From assembly GCA_022798155.1 (NCBI GenBank), contig JAAWLY010000058.1, positions 1 through 12,591 on the forward strand: 12,591 nt of DNA. Direction: 5' to 3'. Within the stretch, counting starts at the first letter, position 1, and the number at the start of each line of letters is the position of its first letter. Below the pieces are notes generated by a model that ran no database searches, was not told where the DNA came from, and saw only the letters and a list, made by a program, of their open reading frames with translations. This stretch comes from Lawsonibacter sp. GTDB lineage: Bacteria > Bacillota > Clostridia > Oscillospirales > Oscillospiraceae. The position numbers and the translations under genes are program-made. Positions 1-6,106 of this stretch are shown here, in pieces.

Positions 1-1
1 A

Positions 2-110
2 AATTGGTAGACATCTGGTAGACGGGCTGAAAAACGAAACCGCCGCCAACCCCTGGGGCGCAGGGGTTTGACGGCGATTTTGGTAGACTTTTGGTAGACT
101 TTTGGTAGAC
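2..110. repeat. Five 11-bp direct repeats ending TGGTAGAC
   Basis: TGGTAGAC occurs at 5-12, 16-23, 81-88, 92-99 and 103-110. Within each cluster the copies are exactly 11 bp apart. The last three are perfect tandem copies of TTTTGGTAGAC (78-88, 89-99, 100-110); the first two are AATTGGTAGAC and ATCTGGTAGAC. A GC-rich hairpin separates the clusters. The only open frame is a 22-codon tail (3-71), too short to call a gene. Helically phased 11-bp repeats resemble protein-binding arrays such as integrase arm sites, but no integrase is visible here, so the role is inferred. Confidence 0.8.
41..76. other. GC-rich hairpin between the repeat clusters
   Basis: AACCCCTG (48-55) and CAGGGGTT (61-68) form a perfect 8-bp stem around GGGCG. 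After a short internal bulge it extends by CGCCG (41-45) pairing with CGGCG (72-76). On the plus strand it is followed by ATTTTGG, too poor a U-tract for a confident intrinsic terminator. It may be a weak terminator for something left of the window or a recombination-site structure. Confidence 0.6.
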
Positions 111-136
111 GCGGCGGTGTTCAGAAAGTGAGGCAT

Positions 137-160
137 AAAAAGACCGCCCTCCAAGGGCGG
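137..160 (-). terminator. Intrinsic terminator of the ABC-F gene
   Basis: Read on the minus strand, CCGCCCT-TGG-AGGGCGG forms a 7-bp GC-rich stem with a 3-nt loop, followed by TCTTTTT. It lies 18 bp past the ABC-F stop codon, the usual arrangement. Confidence 0.9.
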
Positions 161-177
161 CCACATGGATGTATCAT

Positions 178-1773
178 TTACTGCATTTTCTGGCTCTCCA
201 GATATTCGTCATAGGTCATCTTCCGGTCGATGAGCTTCCCGTCGGCGGTAAAGTCAAAGACCCGATTGCAGACGGTCTGGACGAGCTGGTGGTCGTGGGA
301 GGCCACCAGCACGTTGCACTTGACGGCCTCCAGGCCCTTGTTCAGGGCGGCGATGGACTCCAGGTCCAGATGGTTGGTGGGCTGGTCCAGCATCAACACG
401 TTAGCCCCGGAGAGCATCATCCGGGAGAGCATACACCGTACTTTCTCCCCGCCGGAGAGGACCTTCACCGGCTTGTGGACCTCGTCCCCGGAGAAGAGCA
501 TCCGGCCCAGAAAGCCCCGGAGGTACTGCTCCTGGGGGTCAGGGGAGAACTGGCGCAGCCACTGGACCAGGTCGTCGTCGTTGTCCTGAAAGTAGGGGGT
601 GTTGTCCTTGGGGAAGTAGGAGAAGGTAGCGGTCTGGCCCCACTTGATGGTGCCCTCGTCGGGCTCCATCTCTCCGGCCAGAATTTTGAACAGGGCGGTA
701 TGGGCATTTTCGTTGTCCCCCACAAAGGCGATCTTCTCATCATGGCCCACAATAAAGGAGACCTTGTCCAGCACCTTCACCCCGTCGATGGTCTTGGACA
801 CCTCGGTGACGAAGAGGATGTCCTTGCCCACCTCCCGGTCAGGGGAAAATCCCACCCAGGGGTAGCGGCGGGAGGAGGCGGGCATCTCCTCCACGGTGAG
901 CTTGTCCAGCAGCTTACGCCGGGCGGTGGCCTGTTTGCTCTTGGACTTGTTGGCGGAGAAGCGGGAGATAAAGTCCTGCAGCTCCTTGATCTTCTCCTCG
1001 TTGCGCTTGTTCTGGCTCTTGATGAGCTGCTGCACCAACTGGGAAGACTCATACCAGAAGTCGTAGTTGCCCACATACATCTTGATCTTGCCATAGTCGA
1101 TGTCCACGATGTGGGTGCAGACGGTGTTCAGGAAGTGGCGGTCGTGGGAGACCACAATCACGGTGCCCTCAAAGTCCAGCAGGAAATCCTCCAGCCAGTT
1201 CACCGCGTCGATGTCCAGGTTGTTGGTGGGCTCGTCCATCATCAGCAGGTCGGGATTGCCGAACAGGGCCTGGGCCAGCAGCACCTTCACCTTCAGCCGG
1301 GAGTCCAGGGTGGCCATGTCGTTATAGTGCAGCTCGGTGCCCAGTCCTAAGCCCTGGAGAATGCGGGAAGCATCGCTCTCCGCCTCCCAGCCCCCCAGCT
1401 CGGCGTACTCCTCCTCCAGCTGACAGGCCAGCATCCCGTCCTCGTCGGTCATCTCTTCCTTGGCGTAGAGGGCCTCCTTCTGCTTGCCGATGTCATACAG
1501 CCGCTGGTTGCCCATGATGACGGTATCCATCACGTTGTAGGCGTCGTAGGCGTTCTGGTCCTGCTTCAATACCGACATGCGGATATTGGGCAGGATGGAC
1601 ACCTGGCCAGAGGTGGAGTCCAGATCACCGGAGAGAATTTTCAGAAAGGTGGACTTGCCGGCGCCGTTGGCGCCGATGATGCCGTAGCAGTTGCCCCGGA
1701 GGAACTGCAGGTCCACGTGGGAAAACAGCGGGGTGCCGCTGTAATTCAGGCTTAAATCAGTAACAGTAATCAT
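178..1773 (-). CDS. ykpA: ABC-F family ATPase, YkpA/YbiT type, with degenerate second ATPase site
   Basis: A 531-aa soluble protein with two fused ABC ATPase domains and no membrane segments. ABC-F proteins bind the ribosome and act on translation or antibiotic protection. NBD1 has Walker A GANGAGKST (residues 34-42), Walker B with E181 in MMDEPTNNLD, and H210. Its signature is degenerate (LDSRL, 156-160), as I recall for YkpA and YbiT. The linker (about 240-300) is charged, with RFSANKSKSKQA. In NBD2 the Walker A position reads GDNENAHTA (352-360) with no lysine. LSGGE is intact at 439-443, but Walker B reads LMLDQPTNHLD, with Gln at 464 where the catalytic Glu belongs. Length and overall sequence match YkpA closely. 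The start is set by AAAGGAG just upstream of the ATG. The gene is monocistronic, with its own promoter and terminator. The family is sure; the physiological role is not. Confidence 0.93.
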   Translation of the reverse strand: MITVTDLSLNYSGTPLFSHVDLQFLRGNCYGIIGANGAGKSTFLKILSGDLDSTSGQVSILPNIRMSVLKQDQNAYDAYNVMDTVIMGNQRLYDIGKQKEALYAKEEMTDEDGMLACQLEEEYAELGGWEAESDASRILQGLGLGTELHYNDMATLDSRLKVKVLLAQALFGNPDLLMMDEPTNNLDIDAVNWLEDFLLDFEGTVIVVSHDRHFLNTVCTHIVDIDYGKIKMYVGNYDFWYESSQLVQQLIKSQNKRNEEKIKELQDFISRFSANKSKSKQATARRKLLDKLTVEEMPASSRRYPWVGFSPDREVGKDILFVTEVSKTIDGVKVLDKVSFIVGHDEKIAFVGDNENAHTALFKILAGEMEPDEGTIKWGQTATFSYFPKDNTPYFQDNDDDLVQWLRQFSPDPQEQYLRGFLGRMLFSGDEVHKPVKVLSGGEKVRCMLSRMMLSGANVLMLDQPTNHLDLESIAALNKGLEAVKCNVLVASHDHQLVQTVCNRVFDFTADGKLIDRKMTYDEYLESQKMQ

Positions 1774-1813
1774 AATTGCTCTCCTTTTTTAGCGGGAAAA
1801 ATATTCGCTGACC

Positions 1814-1842
1814 ATCATACCACAGAAGCGAAAAAAAAGACA
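1814..1842 (-). promoter_or_regulatory. Sigma-A promoter of the ABC-F gene (extended -10)
   Basis: On the minus strand TATGAT (1819-1814) is preceded by TGG, giving an extended -10. The -35 position (about 1842-1837, TGTCTT) is poor, as often seen with extended -10 promoters. It sits about 40 bp upstream of the ABC-F start and inside the T-tract of the preceding operon's terminator. Confidence 0.65.
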
Positions 1843-1872
1843 GCGCTTTTTTGCAAAACGTTGTCTTTTTTT
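1831..1872 (-). terminator. Intrinsic terminator of the RHH operon
   Basis: The arms AAAAAAAAGACA (1831-1842) and TGTCTTTTTTT (1862-1872) are complementary, and the inner AGACA-A-CG / CG-C-TGTCT can also pair. On the minus strand the hairpin ends in eight T residues and starts 3 bp after the stop of the 89-aa gene. The A and T tracts on both sides make it potentially bidirectional. Confidence 0.75.
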
Positions 1873-1875
1873 CAT

Positions 1876-2145
1876 TCACTCCGTTTCACTGCAGCGGTCG
1901 ATTTTAACATTCAGTTCCCGGAAAAATAGATCGACGAGGTTTTCAATCCGCTCGCAGCACTCTGTATCCTCCAGCCTGCTGTTTTCCAGCACACAGCGGA
2001 TGGCTTCCAGGGTCTGGACCGCCCGGCTTTCAACGGCGTGGGAGATGACGGTGGGATGTACCCGCTCCATGTGGTCCAACACCATTTTGCCCACCACGGC
2101 ATGGTAGAGGGCGGTAGGGGTGTCGGGCTCCTCCCGGTTACGCAT
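1876..2145 (-). CDS. Small protein of unknown function, RHH operon partner
   Basis: An 89-aa acidic soluble protein I do not recognise. It looks all-helical: an N-terminal charged stretch, then a helix around TALYHAVVGKMVLDHMERVHP, and a C-terminal amphipathic part ending ENLVDLFFRELNVKIDRCSETE. No signal peptide, membrane segment or catalytic motif is visible. The start is the ATG at 2145, preceded at 8-nt spacing by GGAGG. A GTG nine bases further up, in the same frame, lies inside that ribosome-binding site and is unlikely to be used. The gene overlaps the RHH gene by 8 bp (ATGCGTAA), so translation is probably coupled. A partner or co-regulator of the RHH protein is plausible; a toxin-antitoxin pairing is possible but nothing specific supports it. 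Confidence 0.75.
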   Translation of the reverse strand: MRNREEPDTPTALYHAVVGKMVLDHMERVHPTVISHAVESRAVQTLEAIRCVLENSRLEDTECCERIENLVDLFFRELNVKIDRCSETE

Positions 2146-2347
2146 GGCTGTCACCTCCTTCCAATGTGTAATGTTCCAAGGCGTATTCCAAAAACAGGCC
2201 GATAAGCTCGTTGCGGCTGCGCCCCGTTTCCCTTGAAATGTCGTCCATCCGGCTGACCATGGGCTCTCTTAGCCGGACGGAGAAGGTTCTATATCCATCC
2301 TCACCTTTGGGTCGTTTGACGGTTACGACCAGCGGGCCACTGTTCAC
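2138..2347 (-). CDS. Ribbon-helix-helix (CopG/Arc-like) DNA-binding protein
   Basis: A 69-aa protein. The beta strand GYRTFSVRLREPMVSRMDDIS followed by helix-turn-helix RSRNELIGLFLEYALEHY fits the ribbon-helix-helix fold: an alternating strand that enters the DNA groove, then two helices that dimerise. Such proteins usually repress their own operon or act as antitoxins. The start is a GTG at 2347, chosen because GAGGTGAT lies just upstream and no ATG fits. It is first in a two-gene operon with the 89-aa protein. The upstream region to 2487 is AT-rich, with A/T tracts where an autoregulatory operator could lie. I see no convincing minus-strand promoter hexamers there. Confidence 0.8.
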   Translation of the reverse strand: MNSGPLVVTVKRPKGEDGYRTFSVRLREPMVSRMDDISRETGRSRNELIGLFLEYALEHYTLEGGDSHA

Positions 2348-2487
2348 AATATCACCTCAATTCGCCTAAATTCTACAGCAATCGGAGCACCGCGGCTATG
2401 CCAAAAAAGATGTTAGGAAATATGTTCGTTTTTTAACACAGTCCGGGAAATTAGTAAAATATTCTTAAAAAAAGTCTATTTTTTCTA
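2348..2487. other. AT-rich divergent intergenic region
   Basis: No gene seen. The region separates the minus-strand RHH operon from the plus-strand small-RNA promoter. It is rich in A and T runs (for example 2428-2436 and 2466-2484), in contrast to the GC-rich genes around it. It presumably carries the RHH operon promoter and operator, but I could not identify hexamers with confidence. Confidence 0.5.
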
Positions 2488-2516
2488 TTGTAGATTCCTG
2501 GTTAATGTGGTATGAT
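2488..2516 (+). promoter_or_regulatory. Sigma-A promoter facing a non-coding stretch
   Basis: TTGTAG (2488-2493), a 17-bp spacer and TATGAT (2511-2516), with TGG immediately before the -10. This is among the better promoters in the window. No plus-strand protein gene follows; the predicted start near 2522 leads straight into three hairpins. Confidence 0.7.
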
Positions 2517-2521
2517 GATGT

Positions 2522-2636
2522 TGGTCGAAAGACCGCCTGTGCATATTAGTCCTTGCGACGGCGGCCAAGCCTCCTCTTGGCCGCCATAAAAATGACCAGG
2601 ACCCCCGAAGAACGGCCTTCTTCGGGGGTCCTGTTT
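2522..2636 (+). ncRNA. Candidate structured small RNA with CCUCCU loop
   Basis: A predicted transcript of about 115 nt. Hairpin 1 is GGTC-GAAA-GACC (2523-2534), with a GNRA tetraloop. Hairpin 2 has a perfect 10-bp stem (2560-2569 with 2576-2585) around a CCTCCT loop, the complement of AGGAGG Shine-Dalgarno sequences. Hairpin 3 is a perfect 16-bp stem (2597-2612 with 2618-2633), followed by TTTG. A start codon overlaps the -10, so a 24-codon frame there would lack a leader and ribosome-binding site. C-rich loops pairing with Shine-Dalgarno sequences are known in Gram-positive sRNAs. The short U-tract is a weak point. I do not recognise a named family. Confidence 0.5.
2588..2633 (-). terminator. 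Terminator of the AI-2E transporter gene, possibly bidirectional
   Basis: A perfect 16-bp stem with a 5-nt loop (2597-2612 / 2618-2633) lies about 60 bp past the transporter stop codon. On the minus strand the stem is followed by GTCATTTTTA, a usable if slightly offset T-tract. On the plus strand only TTT follows, so it may end the candidate small RNA less efficiently. Confidence 0.7.
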
Positions 2637-2694
2637 GACATATCGCAGGCAAAGCGGACTTGCCCGGCAGGACAGCGGTAAAATACTCACCTGC

Positions 2695-3861
2695 TCACAG
2701 CGGGCGGCCGTCCGGCCGCTCTGATAAGATAGCGGCAATGTCCCGGGCGGCCTCTTTCAGATCCAGGGCCAGTCCCTGAAAGAGGCCCATCCCCGCCAGG
2801 TTGAGCAGGATCAGCAGTACAACGGGACCGAGTATCATCCCCACCACGCCGGCCAGCTTCATGCCCACATAGATGCTTACCAGAGAGAGGATGGGGGACA
2901 GGCCGGTTTGATCACCCACGAACTTCGGCTCCATCACCCGGCGGAACAGGGCGATAATCCCCCAGATGGCCATAAGCCAGGCGGCGCTGGAAAAGTCCCG
3001 GGTAAACAGGGCCACAAAGGCCCAGGGGACCATGACGGTGCCCGCGCCGATAACGGGGATGAAGTCCATCACCGCCAGCCCCAGGGCCAGCAGCAGTCCG
3101 TAGGGTTGCCGCATCAGGAAAAAACCGGCCAGAAGGATGAAGAATACGCCAACGGACAGCAGAAGCTCCGCTTTCAGATAGCCGCCAAAGGCCCCCAGCG
3201 CGGTGGCCTTCAGCTGGCCAAGAACGCGGGTGACCCCCTCGTCCATGTGCTGGACGGTCCGGCTGCGGAGATAGGGGTAATCCGCCGTCAGCATAAAGGC
3301 GGCCATAACAAAGATAATCAGGGCAATCAGGAAGGAGGGCAGGCCCATAGCCCGTTCTCCGGCCTCCAGCCCCAGGTTGGCCAGCAGGTCGGGGACCACC
3401 TCATACAGCCATTGAAACAGCTTGTCCCCGGCGTTTTCCACCAGCTGGGTCACCTGGGGAGGAACCAGGGTGAGAAGGTGGGCAAAGAGGGCCTCCAGCT
3501 GGTTCAGGGCGGCCTGCAGGCTGTCCAGCAGGCCAGACCAGTTCTGTACCAGAGAGACAGCCTGTCCCACGGCGGCGTAAATCAGCAGGGCTGCCCCGCC
3601 CCCCGCCAGCCCAAAGAGGAAAACGAGCAAAACGGCGGACAGCAGCTGTCGGTTCCAGCCCAAGGCGCGCTGCATGGACTTGACCAGGGGGTTGAGCAGG
3701 GCGGCGGTGATCAGGGCAAGGACGAAGGGGGCGAAAAGAGACAGCAGCGGCCGTCCGAACTTCAGGATGAGAAAGCACCCCGCCGCCCCCAGCAGCAGAC
3801 GGATGCCCAGCCTTAGCCACAGCGCCCCCCGCTGCTGCCAGGTCAGCTGTTTGTTGGTCAT
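2695..3861 (-). CDS. AI-2E family transporter, YtvI-like membrane protein
   Basis: A 388-aa integral membrane protein of the AI-2E/PerM superfamily. Hydrophobic helices lie near residues 15-58 (two), 74-100, 175-193, 233-263, 267-286, 291-306 and 322-356. A long extramembrane segment rich in helices (about 104-172) follows the third. The family-typical C-terminal block includes DFIPVIGAGTVMVPW (266-280) and MEPKFVGDQTGLSPILSL (310-327). These match the sporulation protein YtvI as I remember it, but substrate and role remain unproven in the family. The start at 3861 has AAAGGAGGAGG 8-9 bases upstream. The reading frame stays open 44 codons further, but that extension crosses the promoter region and has no ribosome-binding site. 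The gene stands alone, with its own terminator. Confidence 0.88.
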   Translation of the reverse strand: MTNKQLTWQQRGALWLRLGIRLLLGAAGCFLILKFGRPLLSLFAPFVLALITAALLNPLVKSMQRALGWNRQLLSAVLLVFLFGLAGGGAALLIYAAVGQAVSLVQNWSGLLDSLQAALNQLEALFAHLLTLVPPQVTQLVENAGDKLFQWLYEVVPDLLANLGLEAGERAMGLPSFLIALIIFVMAAFMLTADYPYLRSRTVQHMDEGVTRVLGQLKATALGAFGGYLKAELLLSVGVFFILLAGFFLMRQPYGLLLALGLAVMDFIPVIGAGTVMVPWAFVALFTRDFSSAAWLMAIWGIIALFRRVMEPKFVGDQTGLSPILSLVSIYVGMKLAGVVGMILGPVVLLILLNLAGMGLFQGLALDLKEAARDIAAILSERPDGRPL

Positions 3862-3916
3862 AGGGGATCCCTCCTCCTTTCGTGCAGGGGCCGCGCTGCG
3901 GGTCCCTATACAGTTT

Positions 3917-3945
3917 AGAATACCACAGAATAAATGAATAATCTG
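3917..3945 (-). promoter_or_regulatory. Possible promoter of the AI-2E transporter gene
   Basis: On the minus strand TGG-TATTCT (-10 at 3922-3917) lies about 56 bp upstream of the start codon. The -35 position (3945-3940, CAGATT) is weak, so the call rests on the extended -10. I see no clear sporulation-sigma consensus. Confidence 0.4.
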
Positions 3946-4051
3946 TAAAAAAACAGCTGCCGGAATGCCCTTTGCCCCCTGGGCTTTCTTCACCGCGAGT
4001 GCTGCGGCCCGATTTTGCCGCCCTGCGCCGTTTTATCGGCGCGGGGATTTA

Positions 4052-4213
4052 AGAAGCGGTACCAATCGCCTCAACACGCATCTTTGCGGCCAAAATTACC
4101 TTTGGCGTCGTTAAAAAATCTTGAAATACACAACGTATTCTTGCGAGTTTTTGCCTTGCCAACGACAATTTTCTCTCGTAAATCTGCATACTTGGGCGAA
4201 TGGTACAGCTTCT
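4052..4213 (+). mobile_element. MITE-like foldback element, family A, copy 1
   Basis: A 162-bp non-coding element. Its ends are inverted repeats: left AGAAGCGGTACCAATCGCC, right GGCGAATGGTACAGCTTCT, differing at two positions over 19 bp and continuing as imperfect complementarity inward (AAAATT motifs on both arms). A second copy lies at 10375-10534 in the same orientation. Their last 65 bp (4151-4215 against 10472-10536) differ at one position, while the left halves are more diverged. No transposase is encoded, so movement would need one in trans. TA flanks both ends here, but the other copy does not confirm a target duplication. Confidence 0.85.
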
Positions 4214-4307
4214 AAAATAATTTCTTGCCACGCAGCGGTCCATAGAGTATCATAGTACCAATCAGCTGCGGTGCTGTCCTCGTACAGATTTACAGTTTTT
4301 TAATGAT

Positions 4308-4336
4308 GTCAAAGGGGAAATATGTTACAATATAAT
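4308..4336 (+). promoter_or_regulatory. Possible promoter of the hsdM-hsdS-FRG operon
   Basis: TATAAT (4331-4336) is a perfect -10. Seventeen bases upstream, GTCAAA (or TGTCAA with an 18-bp spacer) is a weak -35. If used, the transcript would carry the whole of foldback element B in a leader of about 280 nt before hsdM. Confidence 0.4.
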
Positions 4337-4379
4337 AAATCTTTTCCCCGTGCGCAGGCCCTTTGCAGCTTCCAGAGGA

Positions 4380-4548
4380 CTAGGCGCGGTTTGAAAAATG
4401 GAAATGTGCCCAACGGCGAGGAATTTTTTTGCCAGACGAAGCCAATTTGACGCAGGAATACTGGATGTATTTCAAGGAAAATTGGCAAAGCATGGCGGAA
4501 AAGGAGCCGACGTTTGGGCATGTTGACATTTTTCAAACAAGCCCTAAG
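4380..4548 (+). mobile_element. MITE-like foldback element, family B, copy 1
   Basis: A 169-bp non-coding element. The left end (CTAGGCGCGGTTTGAAAAAT) and the reverse complement of the right end (CTTAGGGCTTGTTTGAAAAA) match imperfectly over roughly 35 bp, and inner arms (CCAATTT, AAATTGG) let the whole element fold back. A second copy lies in the opposite orientation at 10117-10284. The right end carries TTGACA (4524-4529) pointing outward toward hsdM, a ready-made -35 hexamer. It encodes no transposase. Confidence 0.85.
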
Positions 4549-4618
4549 GCCCTTGGGAACACCACAGCCTTCGAAATAAATAACAGATATTCTTACTTTG
4601 AGAGGGGCGTTATAAAAG

Positions 4619-6106
4619 ATGGACTATTCCAGCAAGAATTTTACGCATAATCTTTGGATTGCGGCGGACAAGCTGCGCGGAAATATGGACCCTTCCGAGT
4701 ATAAGCAGGTCTTTCTGGGGCTGATTTTCCTAAAATATATTTCAGAAAAATTTCAGCGCAAGTATTACGAGTTAAAGGCTGAAGGCTATGGGTTTGAGGA
4801 TATCATCGACGAGTATACCAGCTGCGGGGTCTACTACATCCCCGCAGAGGCCCGCTGGGATACCATTATGGCGCATTGCGATTCGCCTGAGCTCGGATCG
4901 CATATCGACTCTGTAATTGTGCGCATCGCCCAGGTAAATCCCGATTTAAAGGGGGTCCTGCCCCAATATTTTTCCAGATCAGAGCTCGATACCACCCGTC
5001 TGAGCGATATTGTAAAGCTGTTTGACGAAACAATCGACACGGCGCAGAACAGCGACATGCTAAGCGTAGCATACGAATACTGCCTGATGAAATTTGCCGA
5101 ACAGGAGGGCAGGCGGGCCGGGGAGTTCTATACCCCCCAGAGCATTGTCAAAACCCTGACGCAGTCTGTCGATATCGCGGGCGGGCGGGTTTATGACCCG
5201 TGCTGTGGCAGCGGCGGAATGCTTGTACAGGCCGCCAAAGAGATGGTCAAGCGGGGGGGCAGCAAGAGGGATATTTCCTTCTATGGCCAGGAGAGCAACC
5301 CAACTACATGGAAAATGTGCTTGATGAACCTGGCAGTCCACGGGATTGAGGCCAATGTGGGACCCTACAATGCAGATGCATTTTTACAGGATATCCACGC
5401 CGGTTTAAAGGCGGATTACATACTTGCGTCCCCTCCGTTCAACATGTCAGAGTGGGGGGCGGAGCGTCTCCTGGGGGATGCCCGGTGGCAGTTTGGTATG
5501 CCGCCGGCCGGAAACGCCAACTTTGCTTGGTTGCAGCATATGATTTACCACCTGTCGCAGACCGGACGCATGGGGGTGGTCTTATCCAACGGGACGCTCA
5601 CTTCGCAAGTCGGCAGCGAAGGAGAAATCCGCAAAAAAATCATCTGTGCGGATCTTGTTGAATGTATCGTTTCTATGCCGGGCAAGCTCTTTTACAACAC
5701 CGCAATTCCGGTGTCAATCTGGTTTATCAACAAGGCGAAAGCTCCCCATCAGCGCGGCAAGGTGCTGTTTATCGACGCAGGCGGCTTTCCCACTCATGGC
5801 GCCAAAGAGCTGACTCCGGAACAGATCAGGAAAATTTCCGGTCAGGTATGCGCCTATCGCAGCAACATGGATTATAAAGACGAGCCGGGCTTCTGTGTTG
5901 TGGCAGATACAGAGCGGATACAGGAAAATGATTTTACTCTGGTGCCAAGCCGGTATGTGGGCATATCGGAGTCTGTGCTGTCTCTCGACAGATGCGAATC
6001 GTCACTGGCCTCTCTTACAGAGGAATTAAAAAACATACTCCATGAAAACCAGCGGCTGGGAAAGGAACTGAAGAAAAAGTTGGAGGTACTCGGCTATGAT
6101 CTATGA
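4619..6106 (+). CDS. hsdM: Type I restriction-modification methyltransferase subunit HsdM, SPPF variant
   Basis: A 495-aa DNA N6-adenine methyltransferase subunit; with HsdS it forms the sequence-specific modification complex. The helical HsdM N-terminal domain spans about residues 5-140. GEFYTPQ (168-174) and the SAM-binding motif I DPCCGSGGM (193-201) follow. The catalytic motif IV reads LASPPFNMSEW, with Ser271 where HsdM normally has Asn (NPPF); codon TCC at 5429-5431. Downstream, FGMPPAGNANFAWLQHM and the C-terminal coiled region are typical and the length is full. The start has GAGAGGGG 11 nt upstream. It is the first gene of hsdM-hsdS-FRG and overlaps hsdS by 11 bp. Base composition is less GC-rich than the genes to the right, consistent with acquisition. 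Whether SPPF retains activity is unknown. Confidence 0.95.
   Translation: MDYSSKNFTHNLWIAADKLRGNMDPSEYKQVFLGLIFLKYISEKFQRKYYELKAEGYGFEDIIDEYTSCGVYYIPAEARWDTIMAHCDSPELGSHIDSVIVRIAQVNPDLKGVLPQYFSRSELDTTRLSDIVKLFDETIDTAQNSDMLSVAYEYCLMKFAEQEGRRAGEFYTPQSIVKTLTQSVDIAGGRVYDPCCGSGGMLVQAAKEMVKRGGSKRDISFYGQESNPTTWKMCLMNLAVHGIEANVGPYNADAFLQDIHAGLKADYILASPPFNMSEWGAERLLGDARWQFGMPPAGNANFAWLQHMIYHLSQTGRMGVVLSNGTLTSQVGSEGEIRKKIICADLVECIVSMPGKLFYNTAIPVSIWFINKAKAPHQRGKVLFIDAGGFPTHGAKELTPEQIRKISGQVCAYRSNMDYKDEPGFCVVADTERIQENDFTLVPSRYVGISESVLSLDRCESSLASLTEELKNILHENQRLGKELKKKLEVLGYDL

Larger units (their letters stand above)
3862..4618. other. 757-bp gene-free region before hsdM
   Basis: No protein gene is supported. 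From left to right it holds the transporter leader and promoter, a small GC-rich hairpin (GCGCCG-TTTTAT-CGGCGC, 4025-4042), foldback element A (4052-4213), a spacer with a TATAAT candidate promoter, foldback element B (4380-4548), and the hsdM leader with GAGAGGGG. Short open frames inside the elements are by-products of the repeats. Confidence 0.7.

Noticed and set aside
1..110. CRISPR array
   Set aside because: The repeat unit is 11 bp in tandem with no spacers, far too short for CRISPR, and no cas gene is visible.
169..1350. Long plus-strand open frame opposite the ABC-F gene
   Set aside because: It is the mirror of a GC-rich gene; the product is a low-complexity Val/Gly/Leu/His-rich sequence without domains, and the minus strand encodes a clear ABC-F protein.
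2512..2586. 24-codon plus-strand frame in the candidate small RNA
   Set aside because: Its start codons overlap or touch the -10 box and predicted transcription start, leaving no leader or ribosome-binding site; the stems look selected instead.
2502..2738. 78-codon minus-strand frame across the hairpin region after the transporter
   Set aside because: It translates terminator and hairpin sequence, has no ribosome-binding site and no similarity to anything recognised.
2908..3816. 302-codon plus-strand frame opposite the AI-2E transporter
   Set aside because: Gln/Gly-rich nonsense composition with no ribosome-binding site; the membrane protein on the other strand is unambiguous.
3862..3993. 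Upstream in-frame extension of the AI-2E protein
   Set aside because: No ribosome-binding site at 3993; the region contains the likely promoter, while the ATG at 3861 has AAAGGAGGAGG.
4050..4214. TA target-site duplication suggesting a Tc1/mariner-type origin of element A
   Set aside because: TA flanks copy 1 on both sides, but copy 2 has TC on its left, so the duplication is not reproducible.
4429..4650. 73-codon frame running through element B into hsdM
   Set aside because: It is derived from the foldback element, overlaps the hsdM start in another frame, and has no ribosome-binding site.
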